Part shown: positions 9,012 to 17,467 of the stretch, in pieces | How the letters are laid out: each line of letters starts with the position of its first letter | Position numbering within the stretch: position 1 is the stretch's first letter | Origin: JBGTFE01 sp036403235 | GTDB lineage: Bacteria > Acidobacteriota > Blastocatellia > Pyrinomonadales > Pyrinomonadaceae | NCBI GenBank assembly: GCA_036403235.1 | Contig: DASWRI010000033.1 | Coordinates: 62,001-126,000, forward strand | DNA: 64,000 nt | Direction of reading: 5' to 3' | Program-made: the position numbers and the translations under genes | Notes under the pieces: model-generated | The model's input: the letters and a program-made list of their open reading frames with translations, nothing else | What the model was told of the DNA's origin: nothing | Databases searched by the model: none

Positions 9012-9761
9012 ATGACCTGCGAACAATGTCAAGAATCAATCAGTGCATTTCTGGACAACGACCTTGATGAAATAATCTCAAGCAATGTCCGGACGCACCT
9101 CGCCGTTTGCGCCGACTGCGCAAAGGTCTGCGAAGATTTCGCGATGATTCTCGATTTTTGCCAGCTCGACGAATTTGAAGATTCCCTGCCGCCCAATCCG
9201 AAAGCCCTCTGGTGCAGAATAAATAATTTAATCGAAACCGAAATAAAGCCCGAGCTGGCGGAAGCAAAATCGCAGCCGGAAGCGGCGCGCGCGGGCTGGT
9301 TTTCGAGATTCTGGAACAACAGCTGGCAGCTTTCCGTGTCGCAGGTCGTCGTCTCGATTTTGGGAATCGCGGTCATCAGCTCGCTTTTGACGGTTCTCGG
9401 CATAAAAAATTATTCGGCGCGAGCGGAAACGGCCTCCGTTTCGACGGCTCCGCCGTCAATTTTTGAAAGAGCTTTAAGCAAGCTCGGTCTCGTCGAGACG
9501 CCGCAGCAGGCGCGCGAGCGGCGGATAAAGGAACAGCAGGTCGCGATTGATTACTGGAGAAAACGCGTCGAAGAGCGCCGGGCGCAGTGGAACGCTCATT
9601 TGCGCGAAGCGTTTGACCGCAACTTGAACGAAATTAATCAGGTCGTCACCGAATACGACCATATCCTACAGGAAAATCCGCAGGACGAGATTTCAGGCGA
9701 AATGCTCGATTCGGCTTTGAACGAGCAAATGGCTCTTTTGCGCGAGTTTTCCGAATTATAA
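9012..9761 (+). CDS. Anti-sigma factor with N-terminal zinc finger
   Basis: 249 residues from the ATG at 9012; an upstream TTG is less likely. It begins MTCEQCQESISAFLDNDL, then THLAVCADCAKVCEDF, the zf-HC2 H-x3-C-x2-C site that clamps ECF sigma factors. One membrane segment follows near residue 120 (VVSILGIAVISSLLTVLGI), then a charged, probably coiled-coil periplasmic part rich in Arg and Glu. It lies ~100 bases after the sigma gene. The likely role is to tether and inhibit that sigma factor at the inner membrane. The trigger for release cannot be seen. Confidence 0.87.
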   Translation: MTCEQCQESISAFLDNDLDEIISSNVRTHLAVCADCAKVCEDFAMILDFCQLDEFEDSLPPNPKALWCRINNLIETEIKPELAEAKSQPEAARAGWFSRFWNNSWQLSVSQVVVSILGIAVISSLLTVLGIKNYSARAETASVSTAPPSIFERALSKLGLVETPQQARERRIKEQQVAIDYWRKRVEERRAQWNAHLREAFDRNLNEINQVVTEYDHILQENPQDEISGEMLDSALNEQMALLREFSEL

Positions 9762-9779
9762 ATTTTTTGGTTTTTGGAA

Positions 9780-10550
9780 ATGAATTGGAAGTTAAACAAT
9801 TTATTTGGCTTTCCGGCATACAAGAAAACTACGATTCTTCTTATAAGCGTAGTTTTTTTCTTTGTGTCCCTGCCAAGTGTATCTGCTCAGAAAAAGTTCG
9901 CTAAAAGTTATCCGGCGAGCAAAAACGTGCGTCTGCAATTGACGAATCGGACAGGCGCCGTGACGGTCGAAGGCTGGAACAAATCCGAAGTCGCGATTTC
10001 GGCTTATCTCGAAGCGCCCGCCGCCAACATTGAGCCGCAAAACGTGAGCGGGACAATTGTCATCAATCTGGTTAAAGACAATCAGGGCCGCAACGACGTC
10101 GGAAACGTCAATTTCAATATCAAAGTTCCCTACTCTTCGTCGGTCGATATCGAAACCCGAATGGGCAATCTGATTGTCAACAACATCGGCGGCGGCCTCG
10201 TTCGCGCCCGAATTTCGAGCGAAGGCGACATAACTTTGACAAACATCAGCTCGGGCGCGGTCTCCGCCGAAAACGGTATCGGCGACATATTTTTTGACGG
10301 CGACCTGCAGGCGGACGGATTTTACCGCTTTACATCGACGCGCGGCAACATAAATCTACGCATTCCGATGGATTCCTCGTTTCGACTGGTCGCGACCGCG
10401 CCTTCGACGCGCATCTCGCTCGGCCCGTTTTCCACCAACGCCGGTTTGAATTTCACCGACGGCCGCCGCGTTTTCGGCAAAGTCGGCGACGGAACGGCGA
10501 GCCTGACGGTCACCAACCAGCGCGGCAGCATCGCTTTTATCAGAAGATGA
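9780..10550 (+). CDS. DUF4097-type secreted beta-helix protein
   Basis: 256 residues from the ATG at 9780. A signal peptide ends near LPSVSAQKKF. The body has the repeated short beta strands of DUF4097 proteins (VRLQLTNRTGAVTVEGWNKSEV, then GNLIVNNIGGG, GDITLTNISSG). Such proteins often sit next to ECF sigma/anti-sigma pairs; their biochemical role is not established. It is 18 bases after the anti-sigma gene and overlaps the next gene by 4 bases, so it belongs to the same operon. Exported, probably periplasmic or surface located. Confidence 0.75.
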   Translation: MNWKLNNLFGFPAYKKTTILLISVVFFFVSLPSVSAQKKFAKSYPASKNVRLQLTNRTGAVTVEGWNKSEVAISAYLEAPAANIEPQNVSGTIVINLVKDNQGRNDVGNVNFNIKVPYSSSVDIETRMGNLIVNNIGGGLVRARISSEGDITLTNISSGAVSAENGIGDIFFDGDLQADGFYRFTSTRGNINLRIPMDSSFRLVATAPSTRISLGPFSTNAGLNFTDGRRVFGKVGDGTASLTVTNQRGSIAFIRR

Positions 10551-11062
10551 AAGCGCTTATCTTAAAAATAATCGCATTTTTTCTCACGTTTTTCATCGGT
10601 TTTATTGTTTCGACAAGCTGGGTTTTCGGCAAATTACCGCAAATCGAAATTGTCCCGGAATTCGACTTTGCTCCGATTGAAACCTCCGTCTGCGCAATTT
10701 CTGATTATTCCAGTGATTTCAACGGGAAATTGATAAGTTTTAAAGCGACTGCGTACGCCGTTGATAGTGAACTAATCTTATTTCCTATAAATTGCGTAAT
10801 GAGCGGAGACAACTATTTATCTCCGACATTAGAATACAGAAACTATTTTGGAACTCACAATAATCTGATTAGCCTCTTACAGACCGAAAGACCGCCCTCC
10901 GCAAAGCCGGATTATACAAACTTCAAAGAAGTAGATATTAGGGTTATCGGAATCGTAAAGGAATTTTATGACGAACGGGGACGTAAACTTTATTCGGTTA
11001 TTCCAAAGAAAATTCAGATAATTTCTTCCTTCCGACAATTTGAGCCAAAAGGTGCGGCTTAG
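10547..11062 (+). CDS. Hypothetical membrane-anchored protein
   Basis: 171 residues, not recognised. It begins with one hydrophobic segment (IIAFFLTFFIGFIVSTSWVF) that can be an uncleaved anchor or signal peptide, then ~140 exported residues with no known motif. Its ATGA overlap with the DUF4097 gene implies coupled translation. Base composition is visibly more AT-rich than the flanking genes (runs such as AACTAATCTTATTTCC), which may mean a recent arrival. Confidence 0.6.
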   Translation: MKALILKIIAFFLTFFIGFIVSTSWVFGKLPQIEIVPEFDFAPIETSVCAISDYSSDFNGKLISFKATAYAVDSELILFPINCVMSGDNYLSPTLEYRNYFGTHNNLISLLQTERPPSAKPDYTNFKEVDIRVIGIVKEFYDERGRKLYSVIPKKIQIISSFRQFEPKGAA

Positions 11063-11105
11063 TGTGATACGATTAGTTTGTTCTCTCCTGTAAATTCCAA
11101 AAACA

Positions 11106-11966
11106 ATGAAAACAAATCCGAAATCAAAAAAAATCTGCGTCTGTTTATCCGCCGTTTCGATTCTTTTATTCGCTCTTCCCGCGCTCGCGCAAAACAAACC
11201 GCTGCTCAAACGCACGACTTATAAAACCGAGACGGTCGATTTCGGCGTCGGCGGGACAATTTCGATTGTCGGCGCGCCGAACGGCTCGATAACCATCGAA
11301 GGCTGGCAGAAGCCCGAGGTCGAAATCTCGGCTGAAATCGAAGTTCAGGCCGAAACCGAAGCCGATTTGGCGCAGCTCGCCGCCGTCAGCAGCTTTACAT
11401 ACGACGCGACGATGGGGCGCGTCAGCATCATCTCGGTCGGCACGCACGACAAAGATTATATGAAGCGGACGGCGAAGAAGTTTCCGAAAAATCTGCTCGC
11501 GATGCCCTTCCGGATTGATTATAAAATCAAAGTTCCCGCCTTTTCGGATTTGGAAATCGACGGCGGGCGCGGCGATTTCGATTTGTCGAAAGTCGAAGGC
11601 GCGATGCGAATAAATTTTCTGGAAACAAACGCGCGGCTTAAAATCTCGGGCGGCGCCATCGTCGCTAATTTTGGAAACGGAACTATCGAAGCGGAAATTC
11701 TGGCGCGCAGCTGGCGCGGCCAGGGCGTCGATTTTCAGCTTATCAAAGGCACGATGAACGTCAACCTGCCGCTCAACTTAAACGCCGATTTGGATGCCAG
11801 CGTGCTGCGAACGGGCAAAATCGAAAACCAGTATGCGACGCTTAAAGCGCGCGACCGTTCGAAATTTACCGAAAAATTAATTGCCGCGAAAGCCGGAAAC
11901 GGCGGCGCGCGTTTGGCCTTTACCGTCGGCGACGGCGATTTGCGGATTGCCACGGTCAAAAATTAG
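11106..11966 (+). CDS. Second DUF4097-type secreted protein
   Basis: 286 residues with a signal peptide (VSILLFALPALAQNK). The ISIVGAPNGSITIEGWQKPEVEIS segment closely parallels ITLTNRTGAV-type strands of the protein at 9780, so the two are paralogues. The middle has IDYKIKVPAFSDLEIDGGRG, again typical beta-helix strands. It lies 43 bases after the hypothetical gene in the operon headed by the ECF sigma factor and ends at a terminator-like hairpin. Probably a periplasmic or surface protein under that sigma factor; function unknown. Confidence 0.72.
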   Translation: MKTNPKSKKICVCLSAVSILLFALPALAQNKPLLKRTTYKTETVDFGVGGTISIVGAPNGSITIEGWQKPEVEISAEIEVQAETEADLAQLAAVSSFTYDATMGRVSIISVGTHDKDYMKRTAKKFPKNLLAMPFRIDYKIKVPAFSDLEIDGGRGDFDLSKVEGAMRINFLETNARLKISGGAIVANFGNGTIEAEILARSWRGQGVDFQLIKGTMNVNLPLNLNADLDASVLRTGKIENQYATLKARDRSKFTEKLIAAKAGNGGARLAFTVGDGDLRIATVKN

Positions 11967-11967
11967 A

Positions 11968-12025
11968 AAAGCGGTCAGCCGTCAGTTTTTTTCTGACAAC
12001 TGGCGACTGATAGCTGACCGCTTTT
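11968..12025. repeat. Hairpin with GCGGTCAG arms, likely terminator
   Basis: Arm 11968-11985 (AAAGCGGTCAGCCGTCAG) pairs with 12006-12025 (CTGATAGCTGACCGCTTTTT), ending in a T run. It directly follows the stop codon of the second DUF4097 gene and would end the sigma operon. The arms hold TCAG units resembling the heptamer repeats at 42091. Confidence 0.75.
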
Positions 12026-12093
12026 TACAATTTGAATTTTCCATTTGGAAGGTGATAAGTTATTTTTCATTATCACTTTCCATTTTTTTATTT

Positions 12094-12684
12094 ATGACAA
12101 TAAAATCCGATTTTTGGCTTCGCAAAATGGCGACCGAACAAAAAATGATTGACCCTTTTCTGCCCGAACTGGTTCGAGAAGCAAACGGCAGCCGCATAAT
12201 TTCCGCCGGAGCTTCGAGCTACGGCTACGATATGCGTCTGGCGGACGACGGCTTTCGCGTTTTTTCGCCGATTCGAGGAATCGAAATCGACCCGAAATAT
12301 TTCGACGAAAATTCTTTAATCGAGCCGCCGCTGCTGACGGCCGAAGACGGCGCGAAATATTATCTGCTGCCGCCGCATCATTACGGTTTGGGCGTCACGG
12401 TCGAAACGTTCAAAATGCCGAGAAACGTCACCGGCATCGCGCTCGGAAAATCGACATACGCGCGCGCCGGGCTGCTCGTCAACACGACGCCGCTCGAAGC
12501 CGGCTGGACGGGACGACTCGTCGTCGAAATCGCCAATCTGGCCAATCTGCCGCTCCGCGTTTACGTCAACGAAGGCATCGGACAAATTTTATTTTTCGAA
12601 TCCGACGAAGACTGCGCCGTTTCCTACTCAGACCGAGGCGGCAAATATCAAGGCCAAACCGGACTCACTTACGCAAAAGTTTAG
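12094..12684 (+). CDS. dcd: dCTP deaminase
   Basis: 196 residues from the ATG at 12094, which gives the usual start (SDFWLRKM...). The trimeric dUTPase-fold motifs are present: SSYGYDMRL, IALGKSTYARAGLLVNTTPLEAGW with the catalytic Glu, and EGIGQILFFES. It converts dCTP to dUTP for thymidylate synthesis. The C-terminal YSDRGGKYQGQTGLTYAKV is the lid that closes on nucleotide. An in-frame extension upstream to 11881 overlaps the DUF4097 gene and is not credible. It is monocistronic, ending before a bidirectional terminator. Confidence 0.93.
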   Translation: MTIKSDFWLRKMATEQKMIDPFLPELVREANGSRIISAGASSYGYDMRLADDGFRVFSPIRGIEIDPKYFDENSLIEPPLLTAEDGAKYYLLPPHHYGLGVTVETFKMPRNVTGIALGKSTYARAGLLVNTTPLEAGWTGRLVVEIANLANLPLRVYVNEGIGQILFFESDEDCAVSYSDRGGKYQGQTGLTYAKV

Positions 12685-12704
12685 CCAATTTTTCTCGTTG
12701 TGTT

Positions 12705-12750
12705 TTTAAGCCTCTGCTGTCTTTTTCGAACATCAGAGGCTTAAATTTTT
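12705..12750. terminator. Bidirectional rho-independent terminator
   Basis: A perfect 12-bp stem: TTTAAGCCTCTG at 12705-12716 and CAGAGGCTTAAA at 12734-12745, followed by T residues, with T-rich sequence also before it. It lies between dcd and the converging 4Fe-4S gene. Confidence 0.85.
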
Positions 12751-12800
12751 CCCGAAAATATTTTTTTGTTGAGATTGCTCTCAACGCCGATTTCTTGAGT

Positions 12801-14687
12801 CTAATTCCGCGCTTTTCTGAATTCGGGATTAAGCTGGATGGCGCGCGTGAAGTGTTTTTCGGCCAGCTCGTTCATTCCGACATTTTGCAGACGGAGGCCG
12901 ATGACCCAGTGAAAAAGCGGGTCGGCGGGAGTAAATTGGTCGGCTTGTTTTTCGTAAGCGGCCGCCGCCTCGGATTGACTCTGCGACGCGGCGGCACCGG
13001 CGAGCAGATTATTTGCCAGCACCAGACCCGGATTGGCTTTTACGGCTTCGCTCCAGGCTGTCATGGCGTCCTGCCTGCGGCCGAGCTGCCAGAGCGATTC
13101 GCCTCTTTCCTCGTGAGCGAGAATCAAATCGTCTCGCTCGGACAAGGCTTGGTCGAGGCTCGTCAGCGCCTGCTCGTAACGCCCCAGACGGTTGAGAATC
13201 GCACCGCGGTAATAAAAGTTCAGGGCTTTGGATTCTCCCTGCTGATGGTCGGCCGCTCTGCCGAGCAAATCGACGGCTTGATCCGAGTTGCCGGACAGAT
13301 ATTCGAGCCACGCGAGCTTCGGCAACGCCTCGCCGTTGACGAATAAACCGCCGTCTATCGCGGCGTGAAGATGTTTTTTTCCTTCGTTAATACTCGCCTG
13401 GTCGGACTGACTGAGCCATCGGACGGGATTTGTCCGCGCCAGAGCGAGCTCGTCGGGAATCTGTATTTTTTGATACGCGCGGGCTCCCGCCGCTTCGTGA
13501 TAATGCACCCATCCGCTGTGCGCGTTCAAAGCAATCCAGAGCACCGCGAAACTCAAAAATGCCCATCCCGCTTTTCGAATCGTGCCGGACGCCTTTAGGT
13601 TAAAACGGTAGAAAGACAAATCTTTGGCGCGGAATAATCTCCACGTTCTGAGAGCGAGAAACGTCGTGACAGTGGCGCATCCAAGCGCCATCAGCATCGG
13701 AACGAGCTGGTAAACGTCCCAGACTGCCCAAAAGCTCAACGCAAAAACGATTGCTCCCGCGATTTCTTCGGGCCATGTCAGGGAATAGTTTTTCTTAATC
13801 GTTTTCGGAACGCTGAGCGAAGGCTTTCCGAAACCGAAATACAAAGCGTCGGTAGGACAGACGCTGACGCAGTCCATACACTTCATGCAGTCCTGGTCGA
13901 CGACCATTCCGTATTGCTTGACCTCGGCGTGAACCAGAACGTTTGAAGTGCAGACGGCCGTGCAGTGACCGCACTGATTGCAGGCGTCGGTGACGCGGAT
14001 TTTTCCGGGCGACAGACGGTCGGCGAGTCTGAAAAATCCGCCGTAAGGACAGGCGTATGTGCAGAAGCCCTTTTGCCCCAAAAAATAGACGGTCATAAAT
14101 CCGCAGATAAAAAGAAAAGGAATGGCGACGGCGATGGTCGGGAAAGTTTCCCAAAAATTGCCGGTAATGAGGTGGTTTGTAAACTGTGGAATAGTCGGCT
14201 CGTCCTTCGACGCGGCGAAAAATCGATAGACGGTCGGCCAGACGAACATATAAAGCGCGACGATGAGCGGCACAAAAACGAGCAGCCGCGACCGAAACGG
14301 CCTCGGCGTGAGTCCCATTTTCTTGAGCAGCCAGGCGCAGAAATCCTGAAGGGCGAGCACGTGACAGCCCCAACCGCAGACAAATCGCCCGAAAATGAGC
14401 GTTGCCAGTATCGCCAGAGTAAAAAAGACGAATCCCGCGTTGACCGCGCCGCGCTGGAGCGTCGCCATCGACTCGGAAGGCTCAATCGGCGAAATCGTCT
14501 GCCCCGACAAACGCCACTGAACGAAGTGCGCGGCCATTAAAAGGGTCAGAGCGATGAGCGCCGCCGCCCGCCAGCGGCTGACCCGTGAGGCTCGAATGCC
14601 GCCTTCCTGAAGCGGCGGATTTTGCAGAACAGGCAGCTCGACGGAGCGCGGCTTGTTCACTGTTTGGCTGGTACAACCATTTTTCAT
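12801..14687 (-). CDS. Membrane 4Fe-4S protein fused to TPR domain
   Basis: 628 residues. The N-terminal half has several membrane segments and a NapH/NosR/CcoG-like core: FVCGWGCHVLALQDFCAW, then CTYACPYGGFF, then two cluster motifs (ACNQCGHCTAVC and CMKCMDCVSVCP). More helices follow. The last ~230 residues are TPR repeats (for example NFYYRGAILNRLGRYEQALT). The iron-sulfur part likely passes electrons at the inner membrane; the TPR part likely binds partners. NapH/NosR proteins do not carry such TPR tails, so this is a fusion. It is transcribed away from a divergent secreted-protein gene. The electron partners are unknown. Confidence 0.8.
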   Translation of the reverse strand: MKNGCTSQTVNKPRSVELPVLQNPPLQEGGIRASRVSRWRAAALIALTLLMAAHFVQWRLSGQTISPIEPSESMATLQRGAVNAGFVFFTLAILATLIFGRFVCGWGCHVLALQDFCAWLLKKMGLTPRPFRSRLLVFVPLIVALYMFVWPTVYRFFAASKDEPTIPQFTNHLITGNFWETFPTIAVAIPFLFICGFMTVYFLGQKGFCTYACPYGGFFRLADRLSPGKIRVTDACNQCGHCTAVCTSNVLVHAEVKQYGMVVDQDCMKCMDCVSVCPTDALYFGFGKPSLSVPKTIKKNYSLTWPEEIAGAIVFALSFWAVWDVYQLVPMLMALGCATVTTFLALRTWRLFRAKDLSFYRFNLKASGTIRKAGWAFLSFAVLWIALNAHSGWVHYHEAAGARAYQKIQIPDELALARTNPVRWLSQSDQASINEGKKHLHAAIDGGLFVNGEALPKLAWLEYLSGNSDQAVDLLGRAADHQQGESKALNFYYRGAILNRLGRYEQALTSLDQALSERDDLILAHEERGESLWQLGRRQDAMTAWSEAVKANPGLVLANNLLAGAAASQSQSEAAAAYEKQADQFTPADPLFHWVIGLRLQNVGMNELAEKHFTRAIQLNPEFRKARN

Positions 14688-14743
14688 AAACTGATTTGAG
14701 TTCTGCGCCGGAGAGGTCGGCAGAAGGAAACATTATACTCGAC

Positions 14744-14772
14744 TTGATTAAACTACCTAAAGGGTGTATAAG
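14744..14772 (+). promoter_or_regulatory. Sigma-70-like promoter for the secreted protein at 14898
   Basis: TTGATT at 14744-14749 and TATAAG at 14767-14772 with a 17-base spacer. Transcription would start near 14779 and give a leader of about 120 bases containing the direct repeats and hairpin described next. Confidence 0.5.
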
Positions 14773-14774
14773 AT

Positions 14775-14838
14775 AAAGTCTAAATCTACGTAATTGAAAA
14801 GTCTACATCTACGTAACTAAATTTTTAAAATCTACGTA
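14775..14838 (+). repeat. Three direct repeats (ATCTACGTA) in a leader
   Basis: ATCTACGTA occurs at 14784, 14808 and 14830, i.e. 24 and 22 bases apart. The first two units extend to AAGTCTAAATCTACGTAA and AAGTCTACATCTACGTAA. Position downstream of the predicted -10 suggests an operator or RNA-level element. Confidence 0.65.
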
Positions 14839-14870
14839 CATCGATACAAATTAGAGGGGATTATTTTGTA

Positions 14871-14885
14871 CAGCCCCAGGGGCTG
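14871..14885 (+). promoter_or_regulatory. Perfect GC hairpin just before a start codon
   Basis: CAGCCCC-A-GGGGCTG is a 7-bp perfect stem ending 12 bases before the ATG at 14898. It covers the only purine-rich stretch that could serve as ribosome-binding site, so folding could restrict translation. Confidence 0.5.
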
Positions 14886-14897
14886 GAAGCCGAAATT

Positions 14898-17024
14898 ATG
14901 TTAAAAACAATTCTTGTTGCTTTGCTTTCGTTTAATGTGTTCTTTAGCAGCGGTTCGAGTAATTTATTAGTCGAACCCAACCAAAACCGCCCGGATGGAT
15001 ATACCGGGACTCTGGAAAAAATGATCGTGGCGAACGGCAGCGTTGCGATGAGTCTTGATTTGAACCAGCCGAAAGGAGCAGACGTCAGCGCGAAAAAAAC
15101 GACGCCGAGCATATTACGTTTTGACGTCGAGCGTAATTCTTTCTTTTCGGTGCTTGTTTTTAACGATGAGCTGCGCGGCCCTTTGCCCGGCTCAATGGCG
15201 CTTATTCCCCAAAGCCCTGCGAATCTCCCCGCAAAATTGAATGCCGCGTTTCAAAAGCTCGTCATCGAAAACACTTCCTGGGGCGGACAGTTCGACCTCG
15301 TCATTCGCGATGCGAAAACGGGTTTCACATTCTTTAATGTTGAGGGACAGGAATACAACTACGATATGAACGGGCATCAGCTCAATATCGAGATGGGAAG
15401 ACTTTTGCTGTCAAAAGAATTTGCCGACGAGCTCGGCCGCCCGTCCGATGCCGGTTCCGTCATCGGACAAATCACTATCAGCGCAACTATGCGCGCGATT
15501 GAAGTCACGCAGTTTGTCGACGGTGAAGTTAAATCCGAAGACATGCCCGCCATTAGTCCTTCAGCCGGAACAGTTCCGGGGCCGGACGTCATCGTCGGAG
15601 ACTTGTCCGGGCTGGCGCAATTTGGCAGCAGCAGCGGAACGCAGGTCGGCCTCGCGGTCGGAACTGATTCATGCAATTTCGGCGTCGAGAATCTGCACTG
15701 GTTTGCCTCGCCGGACAATGACCACCCGGTGATTCCGCAAAATCTTTATCGGATGAGCGGAGGCGCGACGAACGATGACCGCTTTGAACAAATCGGTCAA
15801 TCGCAGGTCAAACACGCGTTCACGGCATTGACCAACAATATCTGTAGTCTTGGCTGCAACGGCGTCGGCGGCACGAATCTCGGCTCCGGCTGCTCGGATC
15901 CTTATTCGGCCAGTCTCAACTCGGGCCCGAATCTCGGTTCGCGCGCCTGGATAAATCCTTTTACCGGCGCTTATCCGCGAGGAGATTCGGCGACGCCGCC
16001 GAATGTTCACACCGGCCATACGCACACCGGCCCGTCGCACAGAATTCTGACGGAAATCAGCGATTTGAATACGTCCCTGAATCCCGGCGCTTCATACTAT
16101 GCCGAGTCACAGTACGTCACGCCGCACGAATATGTCTGGTGCCAGTCGCATGCCGGACAGTGCAACATGAATAACAACGTTTCGTACCGACGCTACAGTG
16201 TTTCGGGCACGGCCAGTCCTTTCAGTTTTGCGCCGGTCGGCGCGACCGTCAGAACCAAATCGGCCATTACTGCGTGGCCGGGAGCAAGCATGGTCGAGAT
16301 AAAACCCGACGCCGCAAATGACGGAATCGGAGCGATTGCCTATAAGGTGACGAATCCGTCGCCCGGAGTCTGGCATTACGAATATGCTATCTATAACCAA
16401 AATCTCGACCGCGCCATTCAGTCTTTCAGCGTCCCGATGGCGGCCGGAGTTACATTAAGCAACATCGGTTTCCACGCGCCGCCGCAGCATCCCGGCTGGA
16501 CGGGCGACGGAACGGTTGGAAACGCGGGATTCAGCAGCACGGCCTGGGCTCAGTCACAGACAGCCGCCGCGATGACCTGGAGCTCTGAAACCTTTGCCCA
16601 GAACCAGAACGCGAACGCTATCCGCTGGGGCACTTTGTATAACTTCCGTTTTGATTCCAATCGCCCGCCGCAGATGACAAATGCGACAGTCGGATTCTTT
16701 AAGACAGGCGCTCCGATTACCGTTCAGATTCAAAGTCCGAGCGGCCCGCCGACGCCCGTCTCAGTGGGCGGTCGCGTAACGACAGCAGGCGGTCAGGGAG
16801 TCAGCAAGGCAATGGTGACTATTACCGATTCAAACAATAATACCCGAGTCGCGCTGACAAGCTCGTTCGGCTATTACAACTTTGATAATGTTCTGGCCGG
16901 CGGAACTTATACGGTTTCGGTTTTGTCAAAACGCTATTCGGCCCCGCCCCAGACGATGCAGGTCAATGACAATCTGGCAAACGTTGATTTTGTAGCGACG
17001 CAGGTACAGCGTTCAAGCAAATAG
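14898..17024 (+). CDS. Large secreted protein with C-terminal carboxypeptidase-regulatory-like domain
   Basis: 708 residues. A short signal-like segment at 1-22 (MLKTILVALLSFNVFFSSGS), then a long unrecognised body with Cys pairs (NNICSLGCNG, CQSHAGQC) and a His-rich HTGHTHTGPSH stretch. The last ~90 residues are a carboxypeptidase-regulatory-like beta sandwich (VSVGGRVTTAGGQGVSKAMV, SFGYYNFDNVLAGGTYTVSV). The same C-terminal domain ends the protein at 53313-54227. Likely exported to the outer surface. No catalytic motif is recognised. It is flanked by its own promoter and a strong terminator, so it is transcribed alone. Confidence 0.7.
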   Translation: MLKTILVALLSFNVFFSSGSSNLLVEPNQNRPDGYTGTLEKMIVANGSVAMSLDLNQPKGADVSAKKTTPSILRFDVERNSFFSVLVFNDELRGPLPGSMALIPQSPANLPAKLNAAFQKLVIENTSWGGQFDLVIRDAKTGFTFFNVEGQEYNYDMNGHQLNIEMGRLLLSKEFADELGRPSDAGSVIGQITISATMRAIEVTQFVDGEVKSEDMPAISPSAGTVPGPDVIVGDLSGLAQFGSSSGTQVGLAVGTDSCNFGVENLHWFASPDNDHPVIPQNLYRMSGGATNDDRFEQIGQSQVKHAFTALTNNICSLGCNGVGGTNLGSGCSDPYSASLNSGPNLGSRAWINPFTGAYPRGDSATPPNVHTGHTHTGPSHRILTEISDLNTSLNPGASYYAESQYVTPHEYVWCQSHAGQCNMNNNVSYRRYSVSGTASPFSFAPVGATVRTKSAITAWPGASMVEIKPDAANDGIGAIAYKVTNPSPGVWHYEYAIYNQNLDRAIQSFSVPMAAGVTLSNIGFHAPPQHPGWTGDGTVGNAGFSSTAWAQSQTAAAMTWSSETFAQNQNANAIRWGTLYNFRFDSNRPPQMTNATVGFFKTGAPITVQIQSPSGPPTPVSVGGRVTTAGGQGVSKAMVTITDSNNNTRVALTSSFGYYNFDNVLAGGTYTVSVLSKRYSAPPQTMQVNDNLANVDFVATQVQRSSK

Positions 17025-17054
17025 ACGAAACTTAAAGTAAATAGACGCAAACTT

Positions 17055-17081
17055 AAAGGCGGTCTTCGGGCCGCCTTTTTT
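17055..17081 (+). terminator. Rho-independent terminator with UUCG loop
   Basis: AAAGGCGG (17055-17062) pairs with CCGCCTTT across TC-TTCG-GG, followed by a T run. It ends the secreted-protein gene. Confidence 0.9.
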
Positions 17082-17467
17082 AACGCCCGGAAATCCTCGA
17101 AAACGCCGCTCTCCCGCCAATCATCCGCTTATTTCAAAACATATTGAATCGGGAACATAACCCGTTTGTTTTGGCCGATTATGCTTTCAAAACGGAATAT
17201 GTCTTCTTGTCTTCCGTGTTCATTTAAGCGCCTCCGAAAAAAATTGTTGACATTAAACTTTACCTATGTTAGCTTTAGCTCATTAATTTAAGCAACGCCT
17301 TCACCGAAATGTTCTGACTAAGGGGGAAACAGGAACATTTCTAAAAAGAACAAGCTTCCACTGCATTAAAAGGGGACTGGAAGAATCAGAATAAACGATT
17401 AAGCAATTTCTCTCAGATTGATTTAATTTAACTCCCAAGAAACGATTTCTAACACGAACCGGAAAAT
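17082..17467 (+). other. Leader region of the MNIO operon
   Basis: About 390 bases without a gene. It holds the promoter at 17247-17275 and roughly 190 bases of leader before the first start codon. An AGGGGG-type purine run is near 17321 and AGGGGAC at 17370, but neither has a start codon in reach. No clear riboswitch fold was found by eye. Confidence 0.4.
17247..17275 (+). promoter_or_regulatory. Predicted promoter of the Cys-rich-protein/MNIO operon
   Basis: Consensus TTGACA at 17247-17252, a 17-base spacer and TAGCTT at 17270-17275. It lies about 190 bases upstream of the ferritin-like gene, the first of four same-strand genes. Confidence 0.5.

Noticed and set aside
11881..12093. Long N-terminal extension of dCTP deaminase
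   Set aside because: Overlaps the DUF4097 gene and crosses its terminator hairpin; the ATG at 12094 gives the normal family N-terminus.
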